A stretch of 64,000 bases of DNA from Mitsuaria sp. 7 (GCF_001653795.1 NZ_CP011515.1:124001-188000), one strand, 5' to 3'; counted from the first letter of the stretch, positions 7,901-16,510 are shown. The notes: generated from the sequence alone by a model not told the origin. A program made the numbers and translations.

Positions 7901-9691
7901 CCGCAGCGGCGCCATGAACCAGTCCAGCCGGCGCAGGTCGAAGCCCATGATCTCCGAATAGGCCGTGACCTGCGCATCGCCGGTCAGCAGGCCGCGATCG
8001 ACGCCGGCCTCGATGAAACGCTCGGCAAAGGAATCGGGCACGGCACGGCTGACCAGCGCGCAGGAGCGCAGGGTGACCCGGCTCGTGGTCCGGGTGATGC
8101 CCAGCTCGTGCAACGCCGACTTCACCCGGTCGACGAGCGCTGCCGGAGCGTAGTGTTCGAGCTCGGTCGTCCCGGTGTCGCTCAGGCTGTCGTGGCCTTC
8201 GATCTCGAGCTTCACGCGGGTGTCCGGCGTGATTCGCGACAGCAACGCTCCGCCTCCGACGATGCGCTGATGGCCATGGCGATCGATCTGGATCCAGACG
8301 GCCTCGTCCGGGTAGCGGAAGCGCTCGAGCGCCAGGTTCGGGCTGTCCGGGCCCATCTGGAGGAACAGGCGCAGCTGCCGGACTTCCGTCGCACGGATGC
8401 GGGGTTCGAAGAACCGGTAACCGCCGCCGTCCCACCACTGGTCGACGGTCGAATGGACGCCCGGCCGCTCGATGACGGTCGTCACGCTCCGTGCCTCCTT
8501 GAGGGCTTCGACGTCCGGAAGCCAGACGCCGCGGCGGGACCGGCTGGCGACGGGGAGGTCGCCGACGAGGATGTCATCCCCCTTGAGCGTGACCTGGAGC
8601 CGGTTCGTGACGCCTTCCTGGAACAGCCGGACCATCACGAAGTCGCGGAGGAGCCGGAACTGTCGATCCTGTCTGGCGATGTCCTCCATCGATGCGTCGG
8701 CGGGGAGCGGATCGACGTGCAGGGTCGCCCTGGATCCGCGGCGATCAGGTTGGAAAACCCAGGCCCCTTGCGCGCGCTCCGAAGGCGTGGGCGCGATGTC
8801 GAGCATGCTCAGCACGCTCCAGGACGGCGGTGGCGTGGCGGCTTCCGGCCCGGCGGGCCGGTCCGTGCCGCCGGACAGCAGCGCCCCGATGAGCACTCGA
8901 TCTTCCGGGGTTCGCTGCCGTGGCCGCGACGGACCGGGCGGGATGAACCGGGTGGCGGGCACCAACCCCCGGCGCGCGAGCCCGTCCTGCGCCGCGACCA
9001 CGTCGCGGATCGCTTCGAAGGCTGCCGGCTGTTGCGGCGCCTCCGCACGCCACAGCGTGCGCGCGTGGGCGAGGTCCACCTTCAGCGGCTGCTCGCAGAG
9101 CAGCGCCTTCAGCGCCTGGACGCGCGCCTTCACGCCCGCCGTGGCGTCGTCGGGACTCGCGGACCGCGCGGAGGCCACGGCCAGGCCGAGCAGCTTCAGC
9201 ATCAGGCCTTCGGAAAGCGGCAGCACGACCTCGGTGGCCTTGACCGGCGCGAGCGCGAGGGTGTTGTCGGAGCGGTAGCGGCACAGATGGACCGGGTCCT
9301 CCGGCTCCTGCCCCAGCCGCAGGTTGCTGCTCAACGCATGCGCCGCGTCGGGAAGACCGGAGAAATCGGCCGTGCGCACCGCCGTCATGATCGACGCGAT
9401 GAGGGGCGACAGCATGGACGTCCACATGCCTCGCAGGCGTGCAGGCGGGATGACCACCTTCGGAGGCACGGCCCGCATGACGAAGTCCACCGCCCATGCC
9501 GTGAGCGCATCCTTCGTGCCGTCGGCGAACCGGACCTCGCCGGGCGCCGATACGCCCGCGCGCGGCGCAAGTTCCCGTGCGAACAGCATCAGCACGCCTG
9601 CATGCGACGCCAGCGCTGAATCCGTCCGGGATCGCTCCACCGGTTCCAGGCGCGTCAGGTTGTCGGCGAGGGCGGGGTTGAAGGCGGGCAT
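4919..9691 (-). CDS. Large protein with TcdA/TcdB-type pore-forming (Mcf/FitD-like) core
   Basis: A 1590-residue protein. Residues about 735-900 form the signature of the clostridial-toxin translocation domain also found in insecticidal Mcf/FitD proteins: LLQVGVVGLDIKSLVDAI, GTQLAFDIAGLG, then alternating hydrophobic helices up to LAGIAIGVTGLALAVAQ. Next comes a beta-rich part with PVNRIDFVNGEVGFGD, and near residue 1165 LIGGGGQVVLLLPGDG followed by SWTIMLDGAL, as in that family. The first 700 residues and the last 300 match nothing I know. I see no glycosyltransferase DxD motif, no evident cysteine protease, signal peptide or RTX repeats. The inferred role is membrane insertion to deliver or permeabilise. 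Translation probably starts at the ATG at 9691. The gene lies between urtE and a broken urtE/urtD copy, which suggests insertion. Confidence 0.62.
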   Translation of the reverse strand: MPAFNPALADNLTRLEPVERSRTDSALASHAGVLMLFARELAPRAGVSAPGEVRFADGTKDALTAWAVDFVMRAVPPKVVIPPARLRGMWTSMLSPLIASIMTAVRTADFSGLPDAAHALSSNLRLGQEPEDPVHLCRYRSDNTLALAPVKATEVVLPLSEGLMLKLLGLAVASARSASPDDATAGVKARVQALKALLCEQPLKVDLAHARTLWRAEAPQQPAAFEAIRDVVAAQDGLARRGLVPATRFIPPGPSRPRQRTPEDRVLIGALLSGGTDRPAGPEAATPPPSWSVLSMLDIAPTPSERAQGAWVFQPDRRGSRATLHVDPLPADASMEDIARQDRQFRLLRDFVMVRLFQEGVTNRLQVTLKGDDILVGDLPVASRSRRGVWLPDVEALKEARSVTTVIERPGVHSTVDQWWDGGGYRFFEPRIRATEVRQLRLFLQMGPDSPNLALERFRYPDEAVWIQIDRHGHQRIVGGGALLSRITPDTRVKLEIEGHDSLSDTGTTELEHYAPAALVDRVKSALHELGITRTTSRVTLRSCALVSRAVPDSFAERFIEAGVDRGLLTGDAQVTAYSEIMGFDLRRLDWFMAPLRRPDTVRVTLRYLGAAEERHAPGKTWIYRRDPATGLITRHDKYPAAPGQRPADTVYRESSSLGSDYCVILGAAGRIIDRVRPSARHHLLPVPSNTDPATLRFLDETTGTVVVAALDDAGEAGLVDLYLRQLSAMLETQAPDGLNAGLLALALSQLSRTSATGSPYQAAVAYLGMTQGAAFLGADAVTLANSIRATMQSTDAAVVSGLARTAGLLAEGLRGLGSLLQVGVVGLDIKSLVDAIASGRSSAIGVAGTQLAFDIAGLGLLGASAIAALAGFTTLAAGLRELAVPLAGIAIGVTGLALAVAQEQERLVYNLQPLGKIDEGYDTPLRLLPPGTGADTGARASSGGSDGDRQFLAVAGWAPVNRIDFVNGEVGFGDATIGETSLRLSGLYTSAGHPHEWKINDGSDAQTAKSREGMDLDLWSLLWKQGRAIRPVTALTQAHLDPSHLLILATSATVDIDSETFSNSRAGGDFSLLGDARLDRMERRSGGQFVGDYVSSGSMAKSADVWRYRYRNGTLSVVLDQQPRVLVLPGRAGLDDARFTFRNHDGEPDREIRPLDQSSTDYRLIGGGGQVVLLLPGDGTVRNPVTIVPSARSGESWTIMLDGALTAGGKAFEFLHDEGKDSGHGESATLGFRLNGQTIRFEAMPDGPVRVVDPGQPELSVSLDLRRRHATLVVDLGYEPYDVDPLAEVHAHLDALGKDLMKGGLTALVLPEDDESQVLLTAQVDATDATPRDGRTSAAPDLRRQLASTDIGPRIPLVGYLDLQSGHAVLQGGRTLWIHDPVSIPTNASTRAGSDPAGQWIRKTTIDEISDSDVEVGVDRSSTADARRRHASDRGAPLRAERKTLLAAVEGFATQLTTSDRPWMNLGDTPALSRDFALRLRHAGVDIVIDVGDDPRGVDRDSVDDHYDADAGRLALFKEDLGRLIEIDDYLAPKSRRRDPPTLPFQSRASEMGAFIAGMPPEFPEGSGLTRLTQSPRASPAVLLAPHGS

Positions 9692-9840
9692 GGTGGGTCC
9701 GGCAGCGGAGGGACCCCCCTAGTGGCCCGGCGCGCGTGCCAGGTCTTGCCTTGATGCTTCGATGCGCCGCCGACAACGCCTGCAGCGGTTGTCGAGCCCG
9801 CGGGTTTCAGGACTGTCGCTTGTTCTCGGAGCGCATTGCG

Positions 9841-10605
9841 TCAGATCGCCACCAATCCTCGAATCTCCGGCGTCTGCATGTCCGCGTTGTTCCCCCGCGC
9901 GATGACGCTCCCGCGCTCCAGCACGAGGAACTCGTCGGCCAGTTCCGCCGCGAAGTCGTAGTACTGCTCGCAGAGCAGGATGGCGACCGGGTGGCCGTCG
10001 AGGCCTTCGTCCGCCAGGCGCCGGATGACCCGGCCGATGTCCTTGATGATGCTGGGCTGGATGCCTTCGGTCGGCTCGTCCAGGATCAGCAGTCGAGGCG
10101 ACGCCGCCAGCGCCCGCGCGATCGCGAGCTGCTGCTGCTGGCCGCCTGAGAGGTCGCCGCCGCGGCGCTTGAGCATCTGCTTGAGCACCGGGAACAGCGC
10201 GTACAGGTGCTCCGGGATGGGCGTGCCGCCGGGCTTGCTCGCCAGGCCCATGCGCAGGTTCTCCTCGACGGTCAGCCGCGCGAAGATCTCGCGCCCCTGC
10301 GGCACGTAGCCGATGCCCGCACGTGCGCGCTGGTACGGCGTCGCGCGCGTGATGTCCGCGCCGGCCAGCGTGACCCTGCCCGCGCGGATAGGCACCAGCC
10401 CCATGAGACTCTTCAGCAGGCTGGTCTTGCCGACGCCGTTGCGCCCGAGGAGCACGGTGATCCGTCCCGGCGACGCGCTCACCGACACGTCGCGCAGGAT
10501 GTGCGAGCCGCCGTAGTACTGCTGGATGCCGATGGCTTCGAGCATCGGTGCGATCGTCGTCGTGGCGCCGTTCGAGCCGGGCCGGTCCTGAAGTTCAACG
10601 TCCAA
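9841..10605 (-). CDS. urtE: Urea ABC transporter ATP-binding protein UrtE
   Basis: The second ATPase of the high-affinity urea importer. Seen: IQQYYGGSHILRDVS (typical UrtE opening), Walker A LLGRNGVGKTS, signature LSGGQQQQLAIARAL, Walker B LLILDEPTEGIQPS and the switch-His region CEQYYDFA. The given start is TTG at 10605, which lies inside the end of urtD behind GAGGTG and gives 254 residues. ATG at 10545 would give 234 residues, closer to the family norm, but has no clear ribosome site. It is the last gene of urtABCDE. The next 150 bases hold no gene, then the toxin-like gene begins where accessory urease genes are often found in relatives. Confidence 0.95.
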   Translation of the reverse strand: MDVELQDRPGSNGATTTIAPMLEAIGIQQYYGGSHILRDVSVSASPGRITVLLGRNGVGKTSLLKSLMGLVPIRAGRVTLAGADITRATPYQRARAGIGYVPQGREIFARLTVEENLRMGLASKPGGTPIPEHLYALFPVLKQMLKRRGGDLSGGQQQQLAIARALAASPRLLILDEPTEGIQPSIIKDIGRVIRRLADEGLDGHPVAILLCEQYYDFAAELADEFLVLERGSVIARGNNADMQTPEIRGLVAI

Positions 10606-11431
10606 GGTACACCTCGATCACGCGTTCATCGGCTTGCACCTGGGCCAGCGTGCCTTCGGCCAGTACCGAGCCTTCAGCCAGCACCGTCACCTTCTCCGCG
10701 ATCCGGTCCACGAAACCCATGTCGTGCTCCACGACGATGATGCTGTGCCTGCCCTTCAGCGTCAGGATCAACTCCGCGGTGCGCTCGGTCTCCTGGTCCG
10801 TCATGCCGGCCACGGGCTCGTCGAGCAGCAGCAGCTTCGGGTCCTGCACCAGCAGCATGCCGATCTCCAGCCACTGCTTCTGCCCGTGGCTCAGCAGCCC
10901 GGCCGCGCGCTTCATCTGGTCCTGCAGCCGGATCAGCGTCAGCACCTCCGCCAGCCGGTCCTTCTGCGCGCCGCTCAGCACGCCCCACAGCGACGCGCGC
11001 AGCGCGCGCGAGCCCTGCAGCGCGAGCTCGAGGTTCTCGTACACGGTGAGCGCCTCGAACACCGTCGGGCGCTGGAACTTGCGGCCGATGCCGAGCTGCG
11101 CGATCTCCGCCTCGCTGTGGCGCAGCAGGTTGATGGTGCCGCCGAAGAACACCGTGCCGGTGTCGGGCCGGGTCTTGCCGGTGATGATGTCCATCATCGT
11201 GGTCTTGCCCGCGCCGTTCGGGCCGATGATGCAGCGCAGCTCGCCGGGCGCGATGTCGATGGACAGGCCGTTGATCGCGCGGAAGCCGTCGAAGCTGACG
11301 AACACGTCCTCCAGGTACAGGATGCGGCCGTGCGCCAGGTCCAGCTGGCCCGGCAGCACGACGCGGCCGTAGCCGGGACCGCTGGCGGCGCGCAGCCGCT
11401 CCTCGCCTTGTTCGAGCAGGTCGGGACTCAT
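10595..11431 (-). CDS. urtD: Urea ABC transporter ATP-binding protein UrtD
   Basis: A 278-residue ATPase of the LivG type. Seen: YLEDVFVSFDGFRAINGLS, Walker A IIGPNGAGKTTMMD, the UrtD-specific RKFQRPTVFEALTVYENLELA, signature LLSHGQKQWLEIGMLL (SHGQ instead of SGGQ, normal for UrtD) and Walker B LLLLDEPVAGMT. The start overlaps the stop of urtC by ATGA and the end overlaps the long form of urtE, so translation is coupled. A 69-bp piece of this gene recurs in the remnant at 4848-4916. Confidence 0.96.
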   Translation of the reverse strand: MSPDLLEQGEERLRAASGPGYGRVVLPGQLDLAHGRILYLEDVFVSFDGFRAINGLSIDIAPGELRCIIGPNGAGKTTMMDIITGKTRPDTGTVFFGGTINLLRHSEAEIAQLGIGRKFQRPTVFEALTVYENLELALQGSRALRASLWGVLSGAQKDRLAEVLTLIRLQDQMKRAAGLLSHGQKQWLEIGMLLVQDPKLLLLDEPVAGMTDQETERTAELILTLKGRHSIIVVEHDMGFVDRIAEKVTVLAEGSVLAEGTLAQVQADERVIEVYLGR

Positions 11432-12663
11432 GCCTTGTTCTCCGCGTTCTTGCTGTCAACGCCTGCGCCGATCCTCTTGCCGGACCTGCCGCCGAGCTTG
11501 CGCCTGACCAGCCCCGCGATGCCGTCCGGCATGAACAGCGTGACCGCGACGAACAGCGCGCCCAGCAGGTACAGCCAGTACTCCGGCGCGAACTGCGTCA
11601 GCCAGCTCTTCGCGCCGTTGACCGCGAAGGCGCCGACGATCGGACCGATGAGGGTGCCGCGCCCGCCGACCGCCGCCCAGATGGCGATCTCGATCGAGTT
11701 GGCGACGCTCATCTCGCCCGGGTTGATGATGCCGACCTGCGGCACGTACAGCGCGCCGGCCAGACCGCAGATCAGCGCCGACAGCACCCACGCGGCCAGC
11801 TTGTAGGGCAGCGGCGAATAGCCGCAGAACATCAGCCGCGACTCCGCGTCGCGCACGGCGCTGAGCACGCGGCCGAACTTCGCGCGGGTCAGCCAGCGCA
11901 GGCCGAGGTAGCAGCCGGCCAGCGCCACCGCGCTCAGCACGAACAGCGTCATGCGCATGCCGGGCGTCGTGACCGACAGCCCCAGCAGCCGCTTGAAATC
12001 GGTGAAGCCGTTGTTGCCGCCGAAGCCGCTCTCGTTGCGGAAGAAGAACAGCATCGCGGCGTAGGTCATCGCCTGCGTGATGATGGAGAAGTACACGCCC
12101 TTGATCCGCGAACGGAAGGCGAAGAAGCCGAAGAGGAACGCGATGCCGCCGGGGACCAGCAGCACGAGGAGCATCGTCGCGAGGAAGCTGTCGCTCAGGC
12201 TCCAGTGCCAGGGCAGTTCCTTCCAGTCGAGGAAGACCATGAAGTCCGGCAGCGTGCTGCGGTACTGGCCGTCGGTGCCGATCTGGCGCATGAGGTACAT
12301 GCCCATCGCGTAGCCGCCGAGCGCGAAGTACAGGCCGTGGCCCAGCGACAGGATGCCCGCGAAACCCCAGATCAGGTCCATCGCCAGCGCGCACATCGCG
12401 TAGCAGCAGAACTTGCCCAGCAGGCTGATCCAGTAGCCGTCGACGTGCAGCGCATGACCGGCCGGCACCAGCAGGTTCAGCGAGGGCAGTAGCACGCAGG
12501 CGACGGTCAACGCGGCCAGCACGGCGACCCAGCCGGAGCGACTCAGCAGGGCGGGGCGCTGCGGCAGCAGCAGGACCGCAACCGGAGCGGCGGAGGTGCC
12601 AGGTGTTGCGCCGGTGGGCGCTGGGAGGGGAGACGTCGCGGTCATGAGGGGATCCCTGCGCAT
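11428..12663 (-). CDS. urtC: Urea ABC transporter permease UrtC
   Basis: A 411-residue inner-membrane permease of the LivM type with about ten hydrophobic helices. The segment DLIWGFAGILSLGHGLYFALGG and the EAA-like loop AVRDAESRLMFCGYSPLPYKLAAW identify it. The N-terminal 35 residues are Pro/Ala-rich and cytoplasmic. It pairs with UrtB to form the channel for urea. It starts directly after the urtB stop with no spacer; a second in-frame ATG six codons in is possible. Confidence 0.95.
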   Translation of the reverse strand: MRRDPLMTATSPLPAPTGATPGTSAAPVAVLLLPQRPALLSRSGWVAVLAALTVACVLLPSLNLLVPAGHALHVDGYWISLLGKFCCYAMCALAMDLIWGFAGILSLGHGLYFALGGYAMGMYLMRQIGTDGQYRSTLPDFMVFLDWKELPWHWSLSDSFLATMLLVLLVPGGIAFLFGFFAFRSRIKGVYFSIITQAMTYAAMLFFFRNESGFGGNNGFTDFKRLLGLSVTTPGMRMTLFVLSAVALAGCYLGLRWLTRAKFGRVLSAVRDAESRLMFCGYSPLPYKLAAWVLSALICGLAGALYVPQVGIINPGEMSVANSIEIAIWAAVGGRGTLIGPIVGAFAVNGAKSWLTQFAPEYWLYLLGALFVAVTLFMPDGIAGLVRRKLGGRSGKRIGAGVDSKNAENKA

Positions 12664-14277
12664 TCAGGACTCCTGCGCGCGGCCCTTGACCGCGAACAGG
12701 CCCTGCGGCCGCTTCTGGATGAAGACGATGATGAAGAGCAGCACGGCGATCTTGGCCAGCACCGCGCCGACGACGCCTTCGAGCGCCTTGTTGGCCAGGC
12801 CCAGCCCGAGCGCCGCCAGCACCGTGCCGGCGAGCTGGCCGACGCCGCCCAGCACGACGACCATGAAGGCGTCGACGATGTAGCTCTGGCCGAGGTCCGG
12901 GCCGACGTTGCCGACCTGGCTGAGCGCGCAGCCGGCGAGGCCCGCGAGTCCGGAGCCGAGCGCGAAGGCATAGGTGTCCACGCGCGCGGTCGGCACGCCC
13001 ATGCAGGAGGCGATGGGGCGGTTCTGCGTGACGGCGCGGACGAACAGGCCGAGCCGCGTGCGCGCGATGAGCAGCGACATGCCGCCGAGCACGACGAGCG
13101 AGAAGACGATGATCACGAGCCGGTTCGCCGGCAGCGCGAGGCCAGGCATGACACTGGGCAGGAGAGCGATCGAGCCGCCCATCCACGACGGGCTTTCCAC
13201 CGCGACGTTCTGCGCGCCGAAGAGCGAGCGCACCGCCTGCATGAGCACCAGGCTCAGGCCCCAGGTGGCGAGCAGCGTCTCCAGCGGCCGGCCATAGAGC
13301 CAGCGGATGACGGTGCGCTCCAGCGCCGCGCCGACCAGCGCGGAGGCGAGGAAGGCGGCGGGCATGGCGACGATGAGATAGGCGTCGAACCAGCCCGGCA
13401 GCCACTGGCGGAAAGCGACCTGGACAAGGTAGGTCGCGTAGGCGCCGATCATCATCAGCTCGCCGTGCGCCATGTTGATGACGCCCATCAGACCGTAGGT
13501 GATGGCCAGGCCCAGGGCGACCAGCAGCAGGATGCTGGCCAGGCTGATGCCGGTGAACAGCGCGCCCAGGCGTTCGCCCCAGGCGAGGGTGTCCTCGACG
13601 GCGCGCAGCGAGCGCTGCAGCGCGCGTTTGACCTCGGGGTCCTGTTCGTCGGACAGACGCTGGTTGAGCAGCAGCCGCGTCTCGGGGCTGTGCGATTCGC
13701 CGAGCAGCTTCGCGGCGGCGAGCCGCTTGACGGGGTCAGGACTTGCGGCGAGCGCGGCGGCGCGGGCGAGCTTCAGGGCGTCGAGGACGGCGGCGTCCTG
13801 CTCCTTGGCGATGGCGGTGTCCAGCAGCGCGACACGCGCGTCGTCGCCGCCGGCTTCCATCAGCGCCTTCGCGGCGGCCAGGCGTTCGGCCTTGTCCGCG
13901 CTCGACAGATGGAGCGCGGCGAGCGCGCCGTCGAGTTCGCCGCGCAGCCGGTTGTTGAGCATCACGTCCTCGAGCGAGGACTGGGCGTCCGTCGTCAGCG
14001 TGACTGCGGCGCCGGTCGCGGCGTCGACGACGCCGGCGTCGGTCGTGATCAGCACGCGCTGATCCGGACCGAGCTTCACGCGTTCGTCGGACAGCGCCTG
14101 CAGCAGCACGGCCGTGCGCGCGTCCGGTGCCGCGACGAGCCTGCCGAGCGCAGCGATGCGGTCGTCGGTCTCGCCCTGCGCCACGGACAGCGCCTGCGGC
14201 TGCGTCAGCGCCTGCGCTGTCGACGCGAGGCTGCCGATCGCCAGCAGGATTCCGAGGAGCAGGGCGCGTCGCATCAC
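12664..14277 (-). CDS. urtB: Urea ABC transporter permease UrtB
   Basis: A 537-residue LivH-type permease. A signal-like N-terminus (MMRRALLLGILLAIGSLASTAQA) and a soluble domain of about 220 residues rich in Ala and charged residues precede the membrane part; this long extension is usual for UrtB. The membrane core begins near YGLMGVINMAHGELMMIGAY and contains TQNRPIASCMGVPTARVD and GNVGPDLGQSYIVDAFMVVVLGG. The start overlaps the urtA stop by four bases. Confidence 0.95.
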   Translation of the reverse strand: MMRRALLLGILLAIGSLASTAQALTQPQALSVAQGETDDRIAALGRLVAAPDARTAVLLQALSDERVKLGPDQRVLITTDAGVVDAATGAAVTLTTDAQSSLEDVMLNNRLRGELDGALAALHLSSADKAERLAAAKALMEAGGDDARVALLDTAIAKEQDAAVLDALKLARAAALAASPDPVKRLAAAKLLGESHSPETRLLLNQRLSDEQDPEVKRALQRSLRAVEDTLAWGERLGALFTGISLASILLLVALGLAITYGLMGVINMAHGELMMIGAYATYLVQVAFRQWLPGWFDAYLIVAMPAAFLASALVGAALERTVIRWLYGRPLETLLATWGLSLVLMQAVRSLFGAQNVAVESPSWMGGSIALLPSVMPGLALPANRLVIIVFSLVVLGGMSLLIARTRLGLFVRAVTQNRPIASCMGVPTARVDTYAFALGSGLAGLAGCALSQVGNVGPDLGQSYIVDAFMVVVLGGVGQLAGTVLAALGLGLANKALEGVVGAVLAKIAVLLFIIVFIQKRPQGLFAVKGRAQES

Positions 14278-15590
14278 TTCTTCGCCGGCTCGTCAGGCTT
14301 GCCTTCGTTCCCGGCGATGTACGGGCTCCACGGCTTGGCCTTCACCGGCGCGGGCGTCTTCCACACCACGTTGAACTGCCCGTCCGCGCGGATCTCGCCG
14401 ATGAACACCGACTTGTGCAGGTGATGGTTCTTCTCGTCCATCTTGGACGTGATGCCCGACGGCGCGCTGAAGGTCTGGCCGGCCATCGCGGCGATCACCT
14501 TGTCGGTGTCGGTCGACTTGGCCTTCTCCACCGCCTGCTTCCACATGTTGATGCCGATGTAGGTGGCCTCCATCGGATCGTTGGTCAGCGGCTTGTCCTT
14601 GTGGCCGGGCAGGTTCTTGGCCTTCGCATACGTCGACCACTTCTTGATGAACGCGTCGTTGGTCGGGTTCTTGATCGACATGAAGTAGTTCCACGCCGCC
14701 AGGTGTCCGACCAGCGGCTTCGTATCGACGCCGCGCAGCTCTTCCTCGCCGACGGAGAACGCCACCACCGGCACGTCCTTGGCCTTCAGCCCGGCGTTGC
14801 CCAGCTCCTTGTAGAACGGCACGTTGGAGTCGCCGTTGATCGTCGACACCACCGCGGTCTTGCCGCCGGCCGAGAACTTCTTGATGTCCGCGACGATGGT
14901 CTGGTAGTCGCTGTGGCCGAACGGGGTGTACTTCTCGTCGATGTCGCTGTCCTTCACGCCCTTGCTCTTCAGGTAGGCGCGCAGGATCTTGTTGGTGGTG
15001 CGGGGGTAGACGTAGTCGGTGCCCAGCAGCACCCAGCGCTTGGCGCCGCCGCCGTCCTTGCTCATCAGGTAGTCGACCGCGGGGATCGCCTGCTGGTTGG
15101 GCGCGGCGCCGGTGTAGAAGACGTTCTTGCTGAGTTCCTCGCCCTCGTACTGCACGGGATAGAAGAGCAGGCCGTTGAGTTCCTCGACCACCGGCAGCAC
15201 CGACTTGCGCGACACCGAGGTCCAGCAGCCGAAGATCACCGCGACCTTGTCCTGGGTCAGCAGCTGGCGGGTCTTCTCGGCGAACAGCGGCCAGTTGGAG
15301 GCCGGGTCGACGATCACCGGCTCCAGCTTCTTGCCCAGCACGCCGCCCTTGGCGTTGATCTCGTCGATGGCCATCAGGACGGTGTCCTTGAGCACCGTCT
15401 CCGAGATCGCCATCGTGCCCGACAGGCTGTGCAGCACCCCGACCTTGATGGTGTCGGCGGCGAAGGCGGGCAGGGCGGCGAGGTTCAGGCCGGTCAGCGC
15501 GCCGGCGACGGCCAGGGTCTTGAGGGCGAAGCGGCGCTGCTGGGGCTGCGGGCGAGGTGTGCGAGCGGTTTTTGGCGGGTGCGACGACAT
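14274..15590 (-). CDS. urtA: Urea-binding periplasmic protein UrtA
   Basis: A 438-residue substrate receptor of the urea importer. A long N-terminus (basic RRFALKTLAVAGA, hydrophobic stretch, cleavage near LPAFAAD) exports it. The mature protein begins TIKVGVLHSLSGTMAISETVL, the classic UrtA opening, and has CWTSVSRKSVLPVVEE, PVQYEGEE and GHSDYQTIVADIKKF, all conserved in urea receptors. It is the first gene of urtABCDE. A GGAG ribosome site precedes the ATG. Three GACTTC repeats at exact 10-bp spacing lie 25-50 bases upstream of the start. Urt operons are usually under nitrogen (NtrC) control, but I see no clear sigma-54 site. Confidence 0.97.
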   Translation of the reverse strand: MSSHPPKTARTPRPQPQQRRFALKTLAVAGALTGLNLAALPAFAADTIKVGVLHSLSGTMAISETVLKDTVLMAIDEINAKGGVLGKKLEPVIVDPASNWPLFAEKTRQLLTQDKVAVIFGCWTSVSRKSVLPVVEELNGLLFYPVQYEGEELSKNVFYTGAAPNQQAIPAVDYLMSKDGGGAKRWVLLGTDYVYPRTTNKILRAYLKSKGVKDSDIDEKYTPFGHSDYQTIVADIKKFSAGGKTAVVSTINGDSNVPFYKELGNAGLKAKDVPVVAFSVGEEELRGVDTKPLVGHLAAWNYFMSIKNPTNDAFIKKWSTYAKAKNLPGHKDKPLTNDPMEATYIGINMWKQAVEKAKSTDTDKVIAAMAGQTFSAPSGITSKMDEKNHHLHKSVFIGEIRADGQFNVVWKTPAPVKAKPWSPYIAGNEGKPDEPAKK

Positions 15591-15614
15591 GGGGAGCTCC
15601 GGTGGATGAAGGAA

Positions 15615-15640
15615 GACTTCGACGGACTTCGCAGGACTTC
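15615..15640. promoter_or_regulatory. Three GACTTC repeats at 10-bp period upstream of urtA
   Basis: GACTTC occurs at 15615, 15625 and 15635, one helical turn apart, in the 127-bp space between urtA and the divergent dioxygenase gene. Such phasing fits a site for a cooperatively binding regulator or a structured leader. It could also be chance. Confidence 0.35.
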
Positions 15641-15717
15641 AGGAAGTGACCGGATGCTAGGAAGGAGGGGACGCGGGGCATATACGGCACATGGCGTACA
15701 TCGGGTGAGAATGGGCC

Positions 15718-16320
15718 ATGCAGATCCAGACCCACAACGATCGCGTGTTCACCGTGCCGGGTTTCCTCTCCCCCGAGGAATGCACCGAGGTGATCGCCCT
15801 GGCGGAGCAGAGCGGTTTCGACGCCGCGACGGTCCGGCTGGAGGCGGGACAGCAGTTGCTGGCCCACATCCGCAACAACGAGCGGACGACGGCGGCCAGC
15901 GCCGCCTGGGTCGAACGGCTGTGGGGGCGGTTGCGGCAGCTGCCGCTGCCCGAGATCGACGGCTCGCGCGCGGTGGGCCTGCCGCGGGAGCTGCGCTTCT
16001 ACAAGTACTCGCAGGGCCAGCGCTTCCGGATGCACAAGGACGGGCCGTGGCGCGAAGACGGGCTCGTCAGCCGGCTGAGCTTCCTGGTCTATCTGAACGA
16101 AGGTTTCGAAGGCGGCGAGACCGGCTTCCGCGACTTCTCCGTCCGGCCCCGGACCGGCGGCGCGCTGGTCTTCGTCCACGACACCTGGCATGAAGGCTCG
16201 CCCGTCACCTCGGGCACGAAGTACGTGCTGCGCTCGGATGTCATGTACGCGCCGGTGGTCGACAGTCAGGATTCGAGGGTCGACTCGAAGTTCGACTCCG
16301 GCTTCGACTCGCGGTTCTGA
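15718..16320 (+). CDS. 2OG-Fe(II) dioxygenase, prolyl-4-hydroxylase-like
   Basis: A 200-residue cytosolic oxygenase of the double-stranded beta-helix class. The facial triad is seen as His and Asp in RMHKDGPWREDG and the distal His in DTWHEGSPV; Arg in YVLRSDVMY should bind 2-oxoglutarate. It hydroxylates an unknown substrate; a free 2OG-Fe(II) domain of this size may act on proteins or small molecules. The last 20 residues are a tetrapeptide-like Asp-Ser tail (RVDSKFDSGFDSRF) built by 12-bp DNA repeats, which is unusual. It is divergent from urtA and has no operon partner. Confidence 0.85.
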   Translation: MQIQTHNDRVFTVPGFLSPEECTEVIALAEQSGFDAATVRLEAGQQLLAHIRNNERTTAASAAWVERLWGRLRQLPLPEIDGSRAVGLPRELRFYKYSQGQRFRMHKDGPWREDGLVSRLSFLVYLNEGFEGGETGFRDFSVRPRTGGALVFVHDTWHEGSPVTSGTKYVLRSDVMYAPVVDSQDSRVDSKFDSGFDSRF

Positions 16321-16510
16321 CCTGCGCTTCGATTCGACTTTCGGCGATGGTGACCGCTCGTAACACCTCGAAGAAGTGTGCGTGCACCGCCGGGCGTGTC
16401 ACGTCGTTGATGCAACATGCGGGCCCTTCCCCGGGCGAGGTGTTGGCCTCGAAGGGGATGAAGGCTTGAGAAGAACTCCGAACAACAGGAAAGAACCAGG
16501 AGGTACCGCG

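Noticed and set aside
5654..9619. A 1321-codon open frame on the plus strand opposite the toxin-like gene
   Set aside because: It is His/Arg/Gln/Ala-rich without domains, a mirror frame typical of GC-rich coding DNA.
15655..15717. A sigma-54 (NtrC-type) promoter for urtA
   Set aside because: No GG-N10-GC pair with the right flanks could be found in the leader.
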